Positions 23,131 through 33,180 of a stretch of 64,000 nucleotides of DNA are shown here, one piece after another. Origin of the DNA: Siphonodentalium dalli (Eukaryota; Mollusca; Scaphopoda; Gadilida; Siphonodentaliidae); assembly GCA_032622095.1 (NCBI GenBank), contig CP136063.1:219375982-219439981 (forward strand). Direction: 5' to 3'. Under the pieces are notes generated by a model, which saw only the letters and a list, made by a program, of their open reading frames with translations, was not told where the DNA came from and did not search any database. The position numbers were made by a program, and so were the translations under genes. Within the stretch, counting starts at the first letter, position 1; every line of letters begins with the position of its first letter.

Positions 23131-24945
23131 CTAGCGTCATATATCCCTTAGGATATCCGTCGGCTTTTCAAAGAGACCAGCAAACACGTGTTCCGTATCT
23201 ATTGTAATACTCGACACCGTCCGTATTGTTTTACTATTTGGAGAACCTGACCTAAAGAATAATGAAAACCAGGTAATTTCCATTGGAGACCCTGACCTAG
23301 AGAATAATGAAAACCAGGTAATTTCCATGTGAGACCCTGACCAAGAGAATAATGAAAACCAGGTAATTTCCATTGGAGACCCTGACCTAGAGAATAATGC
23401 AAACTAGGTAATTTCCATTGGAGACCCTGACCTAGAGAATAATGAAAACGAGGTAATTTCCATGTGAGACCCTGACCTAGAGAATAATGCAAACTAGGTA
23501 ATTTCCATGTGAGACCCTGACCTAGAGAATAATGAAAACGAGGTAATTTCCAGTAAGACCCTGACCTAGAGAATAATGAAAACCAGGTAATTTCCATTGG
23601 AGACCCTGACCTAGAGAATAATGCAAACTAGGTAATTTCCATGTGAGACCCTGACCTAGAGAATAATGCAAACTAGGTAATTTCCATTGGAGACCCTGAC
23701 CTAGAGAATAATGAAAACCAGTAATTTCCATTGGAGACCCTGACCTAGAGAATAATGCAAACTAGGTAATTTCCATTGGAGACCCTGACCTAGAGAATAA
23801 TGCAAACTAGGTAATTTCCATGTGAGACCCTGACCTAGAGAATAATGAAAACCAGGTAATTTTCATTGGAGACCCTGACCTAGAGAATAATGCAAACTAG
23901 GTAATTTCCATGTGAGACCCTGACCTAGAGAATAATGAAAACCAGGTAATTTTCATTGGAGACCCTGACCTAGAGAATAATGCAAACTAGGTAATTTCCA
24001 TGTGAGATCCCGACATAGAGAATAATGAAAACGAGGTAATTTCCATGTGAGACCCTGATCTAGAGAATAATGAAAACCAGGTAATTTTCATTGGAGACCC
24101 TGACCTAGAGAATAATGAAAACCAGTTAATTTCCATGTGAGACCCTGATCTAGAGAATAATGAAAACCAGGTAATTTCCATTGGAAACCATGACCTAGAG
24201 AATAATGAAAACCAGTTAATTTCCATGTGAGACCCTGATCTAGAGAATAATGAAAACCAGGTAATTTTCATTGGAGACCCTGACCTAGAGAATAATGAAA
24301 ACCAGTTAATTTCCATGTGAGACCCTGATCTAGAGAATAATGAAAACCAGGTAATTTTCATTGGAGACCCTGACCTAGAGAATAATGAAAACCAGTTAAT
24401 TTCCATGTGAGACCCTGATCTAGAGAATAATGAAAACCAGGTAATTTCCATTGGAAACCATGACCTAGAGAATAATGCAAACTAGGTAATTTCCATTGGA
24501 GACCCTGACCTAGAGAATAATGAAAACCAGTTAATTTCCATGTGAGATCCCGACATAGAGAATAATGAAAACCAGTTAATTTCCATGTGAGACCCTGATC
24601 TAGAGAATAATGAAAACAATGTAATTTCCGTGTGGGGCCCTGACCTAGAGAATAATGAAAACGAGGTAATTTCCATTGGAGACCCTGACCTAGGGAATAA
24701 TGAAAACGAGGTAATTTCCATTGGAGACCCTGACCTAGAGAATAATGAAAACGAGGTAGTTTCCATTGGAGACTCTGACCTAGAGAATAATGAAAACGAG
24801 GTAATTTCCAAAGCTGTTCAGGACTTTATAAGAGACACCACTTCCATTCACAGACACAACACACATTCAACAGGTCTGAGTTTGAAAAGAAATGTGTCTG
24901 AAGGAATTCGACTCTACCAAAACACTGAATGTCAATTATGAGGCA
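23131..24945 (+). pseudogene. Possible decayed reading frame around a 15-codon repeat
   Basis: On the plus strand a frame opens at about 23130 and enters the array at 23243 reading GEPDLKNNENQVISIGDPDL. It stops in the third unit, because the CCATTGGA to CCATGTGA variant makes a TGA. At the other end, four consecutive units are open (24633-24811) and the same frame continues with a non-repeat tail of about 43 residues to a stop at 24941. Every full unit is 45 bp, so frame would be kept. CCCTTAG at 23146-23152 could be an acceptor. The product would be an acidic, Asn-rich repeat protein; function unknown. It may equally be chance. Confidence 0.3.
23243..24812. repeat. 45-bp tandem array, about 35 copies
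   Basis: The unit reads GAGAATAATGAAAACCAGGT then AATTTCCATTGGAGACCCTG and ACCTA. Two main variants alternate (ATTGGAGA and ATGTGAGA; AAAACCAG and CAAACTAG). Higher-order blocks of two to four units repeat between 24050 and 24440. A few single-base indels occur (near 23549 and 23729). The minus strand stays open over long stretches (unit MEITWFSLFSRSGSP), a consequence of unit length. Confidence 0.95.
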
Positions 24946-25440
24946 AGCGACCAAAGAGGCTATATATGAAGTAATACTAATTTCGATGAGTGATCATTTT
25001 AAAACTGATAACACAGACTTGTGTTAAAAGGGGGACTAAAGTACTAATGCAAAACCTGTGTTGTATACTGTCTTGTATATGTACATGTATGGATGCACTG
25101 TTACAATGCTGTCATTGAAATTCAACGAATCTGGAGTTTGGTCTCTTTATATTTTGTAATGTATGTGCGAAGTACAGAATACGAACTATGATGTCGTTCA
25201 CCATGGAGTCTAAATGATAATTCATGTTGAATTTCATGTCGCATGGGAATGGCCATGGATTTTATTGAGCAAAAAGTTGTTCAGTTATTTATGTGCTGTT
25301 ATCTGATACCTGATAACGATGGCGTGAAAATCAAACATGTATGAGCTGTTACACAATTTCTATATAGGTGCATGTGTACTTGGCGTACTATGTGATATAG
25401 TACATTACACTTGGTACTCGTCAGTGCACTTATGAGAACT
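24946..25440. other. No gene recognised
   Basis: AT-rich, no motif-bearing frame, no array seen. Confidence 0.35.
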
Positions 25441-25890
25441 AAATGACAAACCCGGAACTAATTACAACAAGATTTTCTTTTGCTGCAATAAGTACATAAA
25501 CCCTCCATAAACAACATACTAGACAAAAATCGGAAAAGGGAAATTGGTGAATTTCGTGAAATAGATTTTGAAAAATTTGATCAAATAACAATTTATGAAT
25601 TTTCAGGGATGTGCAACAAAAAATCAAATTCACAAGTCCTTCAATGTTCAAGTCTATATAGACCTCACTTTCCTTATTCCAATAAATAAAATCATTCCCA
25701 GATTCGTTAAGTATTTTTTCAAGCTGTGTGCCTTCAAAGACTGGAGTATACCTGATTTCGGAGCCTCAATTTCTCATAATTTGCCGAATTCCGTATTTTA
25801 TGGTCCATTATTTAAAATATTAGAGCAAAATGAAGGGCTTTTTCACTGTTTTAGTAATTTCATCACTAGATTACACACAAACAATTATTA
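25441..25890 (+). repeat. Family I repeat, left arm of a 3.9-kb inverted pair
   Basis: It matches the reverse complement of 28840-29300 over most of its length: AAACCCTCCATAAACAA, GGGAAATTGGTGAATTTCGT, CCCAGATTCGTTAA, GATTTCGGAGCCTCAATTTC and GTAATTTCATCACTAGATTA. Divergence is by point changes and indels. No transposase was recognised between the arms. Confidence 0.7.
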
Positions 25891-25910
25891 ATTTAAGCAT
25901 CTATGATTAA

Positions 25911-26268
25911 AGTGATGCGAAACACTCAGGTTTGGTGATCGAATAGAAATGGAGAACAATCTTGCTCAAAGTAGTTATTTTCATGAATAGTAACCCAAAG
26001 TTACAATACACAGCGTCAGTCTTATATATTTATTAAATGCAATGAGTAATGGTGGCGAAATCATCTGCGTTAGTTTATCGCCGATTATAGCGTCCCGAAT
26101 CGAGATGTAAATATTTACAATGGAGCGAAGTTCAGACTATGGAGTGGTATGGTCGATTTCATTGAAATTTTGGGCGATGTTAGTAGAATGCTACATTCAT
26201 CCAGTTGACATAGCGCCTGAGTACTAATTTATCAGTTTTACGCACCCGAACAAGTCCATAATATGTCT
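25911..26268 (+). mobile_element. Family B TTAA-flanked MITE
   Basis: TTAA at 25907-25910 and 26269-26272. It starts AGTGATGCGAAACACTC and ends ACAAGTCCATAATATGTCT, collinear with 45534-45900 and 49848-50202. Interior landmarks are TGGCGAAATCAT, CGTCCCGAATCGAGATG and GTAAATATTTACAA. Non-coding. Confidence 0.85.
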
Positions 26269-26517
26269 TTAAGAAGAAAAAAATATTCTCAAACAAATTG
26301 TGTATTCCATTGTATAGACTATTTTATCACATAATTTGGCCATAAAAGCAGTTTCATAATTATCGGTAATAGACACGTTTAATATCAGCGCGTGCGATGA
26401 CGTCATGGCGTTCTTCAAATAACTTGCGATCGCTGTAGTTTATGATTGTTGTTTTCGATGAATATTGCGCGTTGCTTCGGGTTTATTTGATCATGTGATA
26501 AAAGGTATCTCAAACTC

Positions 26518-26636
26518 GTTCTATTTTATACGTAATTTATCAACCTCGTCCACTAAATTCTATTTGAGCCTCGGTAAACCTCGGCTCAAATCGAATTTAG
26601 TGAACTCGGTTGATAAATTCCGTATAAAATAGAAAC
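26518..26636. repeat. Palindrome, 52-bp arms
   Basis: The left arm begins GTTCTATTTTATACGTAATT and the right arm ends CCGTATAAAATAGAAAC. Roughly 47 of 52 positions pair; the loop is about 12 bp. A foldback element without coding content. Confidence 0.75.
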
Positions 26637-26795
26637 TCATGAGAGATCCTCTATATATAGCAATAGCTGAAGTCATGTAATTCAATAAATTGATATCCAT
26701 ATGCCCTGCTGTTCTTGTAACCTTTTAAGTTTACTATATTGAACACATTGTAAAAGAATTAACAAAAACTTGTGGAAGAAACTCAACTATGACCT

Positions 26796-27708
26796 AGTCT
26801 GCTCGTACTAAAACCAGCTAAGATATTGGGATAGCCAGATGCTAGTTTTAGTACGAGTATGGATTTTCTAGAAATGAGTTACGCGTTAGTGACCAGCTCA
26901 CATAAAACCACAATTAAATGTAATCAAATATCACAATTGCGACAATAAACCTGTTTATTCCGTAGAAGGCATGATATCTGTTCTGAACACCACAGTAATG
27001 GTCAATTGAAAGCGGCAATTTAATGTGCAACAAGACAATTACGACATTGTTTACATATTTGTATAAGTATGCGAACTAAATTGACCTCACGGCATATTCC
27101 GGCGAAAATATTCTAGCAATGATAAGTTAAACATAAACAAAACCACGTGCTCGTAAATTAAATTAATTTTATCACGTATACCGGGTAATCAGTAAATTAA
27201 AAATTGCATATATATCGACAGACGTTCCGTGTAAGAAATGTTTAACTAATAAGTAATATAGGACCACTTACAATAAATAATAAACCAATAATAGTGATGG
27301 AATATATTAATAGGATACGATGTTTGAATAAGGGTGTACTCGATTCTGATTGTACTCGGTTGACGACACAGAAGCCGAACTTAGCCCAGTTCATTACGGA
27401 ACACTTCGGCTTTCAGTTAAAATGTAATCAAACCGATGTTAGTCCTAATAACCGGAATATTCTATGTGTAATTTAATAGCATGAAAGTTAGATTATTATA
27501 CACCACTATGACCATAAGATATCACTCTTTCCGATATATATAACTTCAGGTATTGATTTGTTAGGTAAAATCGATATAAAATAGACTGCAATTCCCGCCA
27601 CCAACCCTGTGCGTATAGTTAATGTCATATACAGCTATAGGGACGTTCTCGTACTAAAACTAGCATCTGGCTATCTCAATATCTTAGCTGGTTTTAGTAC
27701 GAGCAGAC
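26796..27708. repeat. Pair of 56-bp hairpins in inverted orientation
   Basis: 26802-26857 and 27648-27703 each fold on themselves (CTCGTACTAAAACCAGC ... GCTAGTTTTAGTACGAG) and are near-perfect reverse complements of one another over about 62 bp. They could be hairpin termini of a 0.9-kb element. The interior has short frames (for example 27294-27476) with no recognised domain. Confidence 0.65.
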
Positions 27709-27709
27709 T

Positions 27710-28835
27710 TGGAATACTTATGGCCCTATGAATATTTTCTTAGTCTTAATTTGTTTACAAATATGCCATATTGAGGCATTTTTGCCATTCTAAAAGGATT
27801 TGGAGCATAAATAGATAAATAAAAAACAAAACAATGGGTGTTTAATGTGTAAAATTATTTGAACATTCCTCCCACAACAATTTAGTGATAAAAAATAGCA
27901 TTACAGTGGTCATGCCATCGTATGTCACGTGATTTCACTCACTTTTCAGGAAACTGACTCCAAATTTGAACGTTGGTATAAGGGTAAGGGAAGTGAAAAA
28001 AAATGCTATATTGTCACCAAATTACAGCCATTTGAGACACAATGTTGTTTTATTCCAGTTTGTGTATATTCTTGTTGGATTATAAACTGCTTAATACGTT
28101 ACTGCCAGTTATTTTTAGAATTATATGGCCATGTTATTTAAAAACAGTTCCAAAATACCAATTTGACATTTCACTGCCAAATTATGAAAAAAGATCATAG
28201 CTCTGTCAATGAGCATAAACAAAGGAAGTTGTATATTCTGTATAAAAGAATAATATTTTCAGAAACTGTTATATAGTAAAGTTGTATGCTTCAAGATGCA
28301 CGGTTTCAACGTGTTTGTTGATATGCTTCCCATTCCTCAATTTTCCGTGGTTCAAATTTGGAGTAAGTTCGCCGAAAGATGGTGAAATCCAGTGACATTC
28401 ATTATTGGTATACCAATTGGTATGCTACTTACAAAACAAAAAAATATTTAAGAGGAAAGATCAAATAATTTTAACGCAATAAACTTTCGTTCTTTTTTCT
28501 AATTATACACAAAAACATTTTTAAAATGGGCAAAAGAACGCCCCACAATAGGATTTTCGGAAAAGAGGCTAGATTAAGAGTTCATGGGCACATAATTTTA
28601 TTTGCTTCACCAATGTGTTTGGAAAATCCTTCACAACTTGTATGCACCAGTATACTTAACAGCTTATGGGAAAAGCAGAGAATATGGATATCAATTTATT
28701 GAGTTGAATTACCTAAATCTGGTATTTAATCACGCGAGTTCTGTGTCTGATGCAAATTTGGCCTATACTATCCATACATACATGGTACACACATTTTGTT
28801 AGAGATAGTCTTTTTCTTCTTAATCGTATATACAT
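27710..28835. other. No gene recognised
   Basis: Two plus frames (27929-28141 and 28602-28802) are short and show no motif. No array seen. Confidence 0.35.
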
Positions 28836-28839
28836 AAAT

Positions 28840-29300
28840 TAATCATTTCTTGCGTATAATCTAGTGATGAAATTACTAAAACAGTGGGGAAAACCCTTCA
28901 TTTTGATCTAGTTATTTAAATAATTGACCATAAAATATGGAATTTGGCTCATTCTGAGAAATTGAGGCTCCGAAATCAGGTAAACTCCCGTTTTTCGAAG
29001 GCCACACAACTCGAAAAATATTTAACGAATCTGGGAATGGTTTTCTGTTCTTGAATCAGGAAATTGGGGGTCGACAACATAGACACGGAATCGGAAGGAC
29101 CTTTTAATTTTGTATATCCCGGGAAATCCATAAAGTGATAATTTTACCAACTTTTCCCAAATTTATTTCACGAAATTCACCAATTTCCCTTTTGTTGATT
29201 TGTGCTGATTTTCAGATTGTTGTTTATGGAGGGTTTGTGTACTTATTCCAGAAAAATAACAATCAGTTGAAATTAGTTCGTGGTAAAACCATAAATGCAC
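28840..29300 (-). repeat. Family I repeat, right arm
   Basis: Reverse-complement partner of 25441-25890 (see ATAATCTAGTGATGAAATTA, GAAATTGAGGCTCCGAAATC, CGAAATTCACCAATTTCCC, TTTATGGAGGGTTTGTG). The two arms diverge by many substitutions, so this is an old pair or two independent insertions. Confidence 0.7.
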
Positions 29301-29399
29301 TGGACTATAACGGGAATCGAACAGCTTAACCCGTTATATACTAAACATGCAATGACGAGTAGCTCCCTTAGGACCTATTTGTTGAACTTATTATCTGAA

Positions 29400-29627
29400 C
29401 AAGCCTTGAAATAGTGTGTATGTCATTTGCAGAATGAGGTCCCCCGCATTGCGGTCTAGCATCACCAAATTCACCCTCTGGGAACCTCATTCTGCTGAGG
29501 TGTAAGCAGAATGGGGTCCCCAGAGGGTGAATTTGGTTATGCTAGCCCGCTATGCGGGGTAGCATCACTAAATTCACCCTCTGGGGACCTCATTCTGCAA
29601 ATGACAGACACACTATTTCAAGGCTTG
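29400..29627. mobile_element. hAT-like MITE with 8-bp target duplication
   Basis: The 228-bp unit begins CAAGCCTTGAAATAGTGTGT and ends with the reverse complement ACACACTATTTCAAGGCTTG. The inverted repeat continues through TGTCATTTGCAGAATGAGGT, about 45 bp in all. It is flanked on both sides by TATCTGAA (29392-29399 and 29628-29635). An 8-bp duplication and a CA start are typical of hAT transposons. The interior repeats AAATTCACCCTCTGGG in both orientations, so the whole unit is strongly self-complementary. Related sequence occurs at 52838-53275. It lies about 240 bp downstream of the channel stop codon. Confidence 0.9.
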
Positions 29628-29864
29628 TATCTGAACATTTCCCATCAATATTTACAATTCCTTCAGCACTTGTATTATCTTTTCATTTGACTGTCGTGTG
29701 CTAATCAATCATGATTGCCACTCCAAATGAACAACAGACCAGTACAATGTATACTTTTGTAACTGAGTGGGATAATCCATTTAGTATAGAATTAATAGGT
29801 TAATTCCTGGTAAGGTTGCGTACAGTGGTATATGGTTACAGAATTATTGGATTGGCACCAAGTT

Positions 29865-31061
29865 TCACCATGCTAACATACGAACCTCGCGGCTCTCCAT
29901 ACTCCCAGGAGTCGTCGTCATAGTAACCGGGGTACCCGGAAGTTCTACATCACAAATGCTAATCGTTTCTGACACAGTTTTCAATTTATCCGAATGATCA
30001 GACGTCGACACGCTGGGAGGACGACTGCTGGCATTTTGAACCTCTTCGTAAACCCCGCCCCTGTCAGACACAACTTTTCGCAGCTTACTGTCGCTTGAAT
30101 CTAACTCGCTCAGCGTCGTAGAGACGGATACGTCATCCCGCGGAGATTTGATCCCGCCGATATGCGCGAATTCACCCGATTGCTTCGTCAGTTGTTTCGT
30201 GATATCGGCCAACGTCTTTTTCGCACGAATTAACGTCCGTTTGTGAAGGTGGTGCTTTTTCGGCGCCGGTAATTTCATACGTGACTGCGCATGCGAATAG
30301 TATAGCGTAAAATTATTTACAACAATAGGAACTGTAAACGCCACGGTTAGAACGCCACACATGACACACAGCGAACCAACCATATATCCTGCTTCTGTGA
30401 GTGGCACCTTGTCTCCATAGCCAACCGTTGTCATGGTTACGAGTGCCCACCAAAACCCCATTGGGATATTCTCAAACGTCGCCTGTTCGACGTTATGAAT
30501 GACGGTTGCGAAGAGCAGTACTCCGGTAAACAGAAATATGATGATCAACATCAGCTCTTTTGTGCTCACTTTAATTGTGTACACGAGGATCTTGAAAGCT
30601 GTGTAGTGTTTCATCAATTTAAAAATTCTGAGAACTCTTATGGCACGCAAAGCGAGAATTGATCTGAAGAACGTTCCGGTAGAGCTGCCGGGATCTACAG
30701 TTTCTATGATTATTGACGTGTAATGTGGAATGAGACAGAGAATATCCACGATTGTTAAGAACTGCTTCAAGACGGCCATTTTATCCGGCGCAAAGTACAT
30801 GCGCAGAAGAAACTCGGCTGTGAAGTAGGCCACCGCGAAGTAATCGAGATATATCATGGCATCGTGTGGTACCGTGTCCGCTAGCGCGTACGACGACGCT
30901 TTGATCTTGCAGCAACATTCCTCGGAGTTTTTTATCGATGACGATGTGGTTGAGTTTTGCATCACTGCGCCTGCTCTGGGAACCCTGAACCAAATGTGTG
31001 TCTCTAGGACCAACGTTGCTATGGACAGCAGAGCGAAGAACATGGACGCAATGGCGAATAT
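29865..31061 (-). CDS. Kv3/Shaw-type voltage-gated K+ channel, 3' coding exon
   Basis: This exon encodes 398 residues plus TGA. It carries the membrane core of a plasma-membrane voltage-gated potassium channel subunit, which acts as a tetramer. The acceptor is CTATTTTCAG|ATA at 31062-31071; the exon starts IFAIASMFF inside S1. Numbering from the Met at 31043: S2 about 62-84, S3 94-112, S4 127-147 with R127, R133, R136, R139, K142 and K145 at three-residue steps, S5 163-183, pore helix 194-205, filter TVGYGD 206-211, S6 219-248. The NNFTLYYSHAQSRMKLP stretch after S6 is typical of Shaw-type channels. The usual PVP gating motif in S6 reads TVP (237-239). The C-tail is Ser/Thr-rich and ends RMLAW. 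The upstream exon is at 39158-39379; phase is 0. Confidence 0.93.
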   Translation of the reverse strand: MFAIASMFFALLSIATLVLETHIWFRVPRAGAVMQNSTTSSSIKNSEECCCKIKASSYALADTVPHDAMIYLDYFAVAYFTAEFLLRMYFAPDKMAVLKQFLTIVDILCLIPHYTSIIIETVDPGSSTGTFFRSILALRAIRVLRIFKLMKHYTAFKILVYTIKVSTKELMLIIIFLFTGVLLFATVIHNVEQATFENIPMGFWWALVTMTTVGYGDKVPLTEAGYMVGSLCVMCGVLTVAFTVPIVVNNFTLYYSHAQSRMKLPAPKKHHLHKRTLIRAKKTLADITKQLTKQSGEFAHIGGIKSPRDDVSVSTTLSELDSSDSKLRKVVSDRGGVYEEVQNASSRPPSVSTSDHSDKLKTVSETISICDVELPGTPVTMTTTPGSMESREVRMLAW

Positions 31062-31076
31062 CTGAAAATAGTTTAA

Positions 31077-31345
31077 ATATGCATAATCCGAATTAACGCT
31101 CCCAAGTTACTCTTTCTTTGGCTTCGGGTGTAAAATATATTTGATTCGAGTCAAGGAACCCACCCATCAAATCTATTTTGTTAATATCGAGTTTGTTATT
31201 TCTTGAGAAGTGCACTTGTTTGTGGTCCAGAAAAAAGTCGTTAAACCGACGGTCTCGAACAAAATTGCGGATGAAAATGGATAACTCTAAAATCAAGTGG
31301 TAATATGGCCAAATTTCGTGATACTCGTGTAAAATGAATTGACGA
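31077..31345 (-). mobile_element. Family D element, truncated copy 4
   Basis: It begins at TTAA (31073-31076), ten bases upstream of the channel exon acceptor, and runs TGCATAATCCGAATTAACGC, TTTGGCTTCGGG, GATTCGAGTCAAGGAACCCA, GACGGTCTCG, GATGAAAATGGATAACTCTA. It matches D1 in reverse, then breaks off before the second terminus. Confidence 0.7.
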
Positions 31346-31572
31346 AACCATGTAGGCTACATTTGATCTTCAGTGAATTTTAACCCTTTGAGTGCCAGGT
31401 TGATTTTTGTATCAACCCATATACCCTGTGCCAATGCATTCTCTTATACATAGGTCGCCTCGCATATATAAGAGAATGCATTGGCCTAACAATTTTATTT
31501 TATTTTTACAATTTTTTACAATTTTAATAATTTATTCTTATATTCTTTAACAGACTTATTTTGTAGGTTTAG

Positions 31573-32130
31573 TTTGATAGAGCTGATTTCGGTTTGATAT
31601 CAAGAGTCTTTCTGGGGAATTAGCATTTATTTACACAATACAAATATACGGACATTCCGGTATAGTTGGAATCCACCAAAACAATTGGACCTCCAGTTGT
31701 AATAGGTGAAACGTGACTGAATGTTGGAATTCCAAATCATAGAGTGCCATATCACAGTTTTACAAATTCTTATATACAAAGCATGAACAGGTGTGAATTA
31801 ACGACGCGAGATTAGATTAACAGATTTGCATATAAAATATCCGATCACTACAATGGCATTAGCAGTTTGACAAATAAGTTATTATTAAAAGTAAAGCTTA
31901 GAATACGTGCGATGAATGGTAATTAATGAGCACATGCTTGGGCAAGAATTAACAATTTGCATAAGAATAGCCAGCTGATTAATACAAAGAAATGTTGTAA
32001 TTTAGAGAAAGCCTAATCTAACAAAGAAACGAACCTAACGCGAATACTATAGAAACGAACCACACATATGATAGAGTCAAATCAATGTAAATAAACAATA
32101 AAATAATTGTCCAACATTAGCACTCTGACA
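31573..32130 (-). mobile_element. 3' LTR of compact LTR retrotransposon
   Basis: The 558-bp direct repeat of 33181-33738 differs at three positions that I can find (ATG/ATA near 31723, ATATGAT/ATCTGAT, CAACATT/CAAAATT). In element sense it starts TGTCAGAGTGC and ends CTATCAAA. AATAAA on the minus strand (31626-31631) could serve as the polyadenylation signal. The flanking target copy is TTAG (31569-31572). Confidence 0.93.
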
Positions 32131-32150
32131 TCACACTCTCCTCCGGGTGA
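32131..32150 (-). promoter_or_regulatory. Polypurine tract next to the 3' LTR
   Basis: Read on the minus strand, GGAGGAGAGTGTGA directly precedes the LTR start TGTCAG. This is the expected position and composition for the plus-strand primer of an LTR retrotransposon. Confidence 0.7.
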
Positions 32151-32208
32151 AATTGGTCCCACAATTTCTCTGTTTGCATGCAAAATGAATGAGTGTTAAA
32201 ATAACTTT

Positions 32209-33108
32209 TCAGGTTTGTCCTTTTCTGAATGACTTGACATATTGAACTAAACGAATGTCCTCGTTGTCTTTTTCCATCCGCTTTTGAAGGCCGCGGCGCA
32301 CTGACTCGAAATCAAAGTGAGGACAATTTTCTAGCCTTTGTCGAACATATCGCCGTACAGATTCGAAATAATTTTTTTGAGCACTACCAATGGGTGACGG
32401 TTCTGGAAGCTGATTTATGTGTAGCTGTTTTGGTACTAAACTTCCAGGTATCTTAATCGCTGGGTAATCAGATATGTAGCACATTGCTTCAAAGTCCAAA
32501 TCGTCTCTATTTACCCATGTGTTTTTAGTTGCTGGGAGTCCGCGCCATTTGATAAGGTATTGTGGTTCGTCCTTGTGCAGCCGTTTTCGAACAACTTTTT
32601 CAGTCACATTAACTGACTGGGAATGTTGAAAAGGTTTTGTTGTCGGTGATTCATTCTTGGGAACGATGTTGATGATTTTAGATTGGAATTGTAATGATGC
32701 CGGAAGCTGCTCCGTTGACGAATCGTGTTTCTGAACTACGGAGTCCGGTATCGTTTGGATAGCACTATTAACACTATGTGTCGATGGCGAAACCGTGATA
32801 CCAATATCAGTTTTTGAAATAACTTGAGTTTGTGTACTCACAGAATCCGAAACGATCGTATCTGACTGTGTCGCAGCTACACTGGTACAATTAATTGATA
32901 TCTTCTCCTTCTTTTGGATAAAATCCTCCATGCGAATTCGGTCTCTGAGTATGTTCGATGCAGACTTACATTTTCGTGTTACCTTCTTCCAGTTGAGTGA
33001 CAGCGACACGTCACCGTTCTCCGTCTTTAGGCTCCAGTCGAGTCGGTGGTTCAGAAACTCGAACGTCTTCAGGATGTTAATGATGTTTTCAGGTATCGGC
33101 TGCGTCAT
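32209..33108 (-). CDS. Stand-alone chromodomain protein of the LTR element
   Basis: From the first ATG this encodes 299 residues; the frame is open back to the LTR edge (323 codons from 33180), so a longer product from a non-ATG or spliced start is possible. In the 323-residue numbering: basic cluster RSRKKRR 18-24 (possible nuclear signal); a conserved-looking region 27-92 with a long basic/acidic helix; a Ser/Thr-rich linker 95-185; a chromodomain 191-236 (QYLIKWRGLPATKNTW, with W212 and W222); then FESVRR twice (272 and 291) in a charged helical tail. Chromodomains bind modified histone tails and are known at the end of chromovirus integrases. Here no gag, protease, RT, RNase H or integrase is present. 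It probably depends on enzymes of a relative and may direct insertion or packaging; that role is inferred. Confidence 0.8.
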   Translation of the reverse strand: MTQPIPENIINILKTFEFLNHRLDWSLKTENGDVSLSLNWKKVTRKCKSASNILRDRIRMEDFIQKKEKISINCTSVAATQSDTIVSDSVSTQTQVISKTDIGITVSPSTHSVNSAIQTIPDSVVQKHDSSTEQLPASLQFQSKIINIVPKNESPTTKPFQHSQSVNVTEKVVRKRLHKDEPQYLIKWRGLPATKNTWVNRDDLDFEAMCYISDYPAIKIPGSLVPKQLHINQLPEPSPIGSAQKNYFESVRRYVRQRLENCPHFDFESVRRGLQKRMEKDNEDIRLVQYVKSFRKGQT

Positions 33109-33165
33109 TCTTCTTTTCTTCCGGGAACGTTGCGTTGCAGTTGGGGAAATAGCAACACTGCCTCG

Positions 33166-33180
33166 TGATTCTCTCACCAA
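33166..33180 (-). promoter_or_regulatory. Primer-binding site candidate
   Basis: Immediately inside the 5' LTR the minus strand reads TTGGTGAGAGAATCA. A TGG one base from the LTR is what is expected for pairing with the CCA end of a tRNA. I do not assign the tRNA. Confidence 0.65.

Noticed and set aside
23199-24811. Minus-strand MEITWFSLFSRSGSP repeat proteins
   Set aside because: Open because the unit is 45 bp; broken several times by single-base indels and without non-repeat coding ends on that strand.
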